From Citrobacter sp. R56 (lineage in GTDB: Bacteria; Pseudomonadota; Gammaproteobacteria; Enterobacterales; Enterobacteriaceae), in NCBI RefSeq assembly GCF_016811995.1, contig NZ_CP069159.1:1364001-1428000 (forward strand): a stretch of DNA of 64,000 bases, in the 5' to 3' direction. The translations under genes were made by a program, and so were the position numbers. The notes under the pieces are model-generated. The model was not told where the DNA came from. It searched no databases and worked only from the letters and a program-made list of their open reading frames with translations. Positions 63,813 through 64,000 of the stretch are shown in pieces (the stretch's first letter is position 1; every line of letters begins with the position of its first letter).

Positions 63813-64000
63813 ATGGCCAGTATATCGCCTTCAAAATTTGACAGTGCCTTTACTTTCACAGGGTTAGATTTTATTGCCAGAAGTATGGTGATGATGGAAA
63901 CCAACGGCACCTATATTTCACTTGCTGCTGTGACCGGTAATATGACCCATGAACAAAAAGAAATCTTAACGGCGCGTTGGGAATATCATCAGAACAGACG
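63813..64000 (+). CDS. Start of an unidentified gene (3' end outside the window)
   Basis: From the ATG at 63813, with AGGAAA 8 bases upstream, the frame is open to the window edge for 62 codons: MASISPSKFDSAFTFTGLDF and then a helical segment ending near EQKEILTARWEYHQN. No signal peptide or known motif is seen. I do not recognise the family. A small regulator is possible, but only the missing part could tell. Confidence 0.6.
   Translation, partial: MASISPSKFDSAFTFTGLDFIARSMVMMETNGTYISLAAVTGNMTHEQKEILTARWEYHQNR

Overview
The window is a stretch of enterobacterial chromosome. Gene order follows the Escherichia coli K-12 / Salmonella backbone almost gene for gene: eut - hemF-amiA - ypeA - yfeX - cysPUWAM - pdxK - ptsHI-crr - cysKZ - zipA-ligA - val/lys tRNAs - gltX - yfeCD - alaXW - pdeA - nupC/mntH - glk - ypdAB - alaC - lpxP - yfdY. 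Several traits are Salmonella-like rather than K-12-like: ptsJ and a glutamine amidotransferase (yfeJ) beside pdxK, and an aldo-keto reductase/ipdC pair beside yfeO. An ERIC element, REP/BIME repeats and protein sequences close to but distinct from both species point to Citrobacter or a close relative. This is inferred from the sequence alone, and the species cannot be fixed.

Bases 1-13250 hold most of the ethanolamine utilisation operon: eutT (5' end cut off), eutD, M, N, E, J, G, H, A, B, C, L, K and the regulator eutR. It encodes the microcompartment shell (EutM, N, L, K), the B12-dependent ammonia-lyase (EutBC) with its reactivase (EutA), the aldehyde, alcohol and acetyl-phosphate enzymes (EutE, G, D), cobalamin adenosylation (EutT) and a permease (EutH). 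Bases 13334-17999 carry hemF, amiA, ypeA, yfeZ, yfeY and yfeX. A reduced mur locus follows: murP is intact, but murQ survives only as a 17-codon remnant and murR is missing. Next come ucpA and the sulfate/thiosulfate genes cysPUWA-cysM.

Bases 25591-39376 hold yfeJ, ptsJ, pdxK and a small co-transcribed gene, the phosphotransferase genes ptsH-ptsI-crr, cysK, cysZ, the division gene zipA, ligA, ypeB, yfeH and yfeR. Bases 39520-43055 hold two tRNA operons (three Val plus one Lys, and two Ala) flanking gltX and yfeCD. The Lys tRNA 3' end and its terminator are duplicated. Bases 43223-58321 hold pdeA, nupC, mntH (with an MntR operator), ypeC, an aldo-keto reductase, ipdC (with a probable TyrR box), yfeO, glk, the ypdAB two-component system, alaC and the tiny membrane gene ypdK.

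After lpxP and yfdY, the last 3.5 kb holds the least ordinary unit. Four minus-strand genes are packed together: an AcfC-like periplasmic binding protein, a secreted protein with two Cys-pair repeats, an ECF sigma factor and a membrane anti-sigma factor whose periplasmic part has a CxxC pair. An ECF-type promoter candidate lies just upstream. I read this as a self-regulated envelope stress or redox module; it is the best candidate here for an undescribed system.
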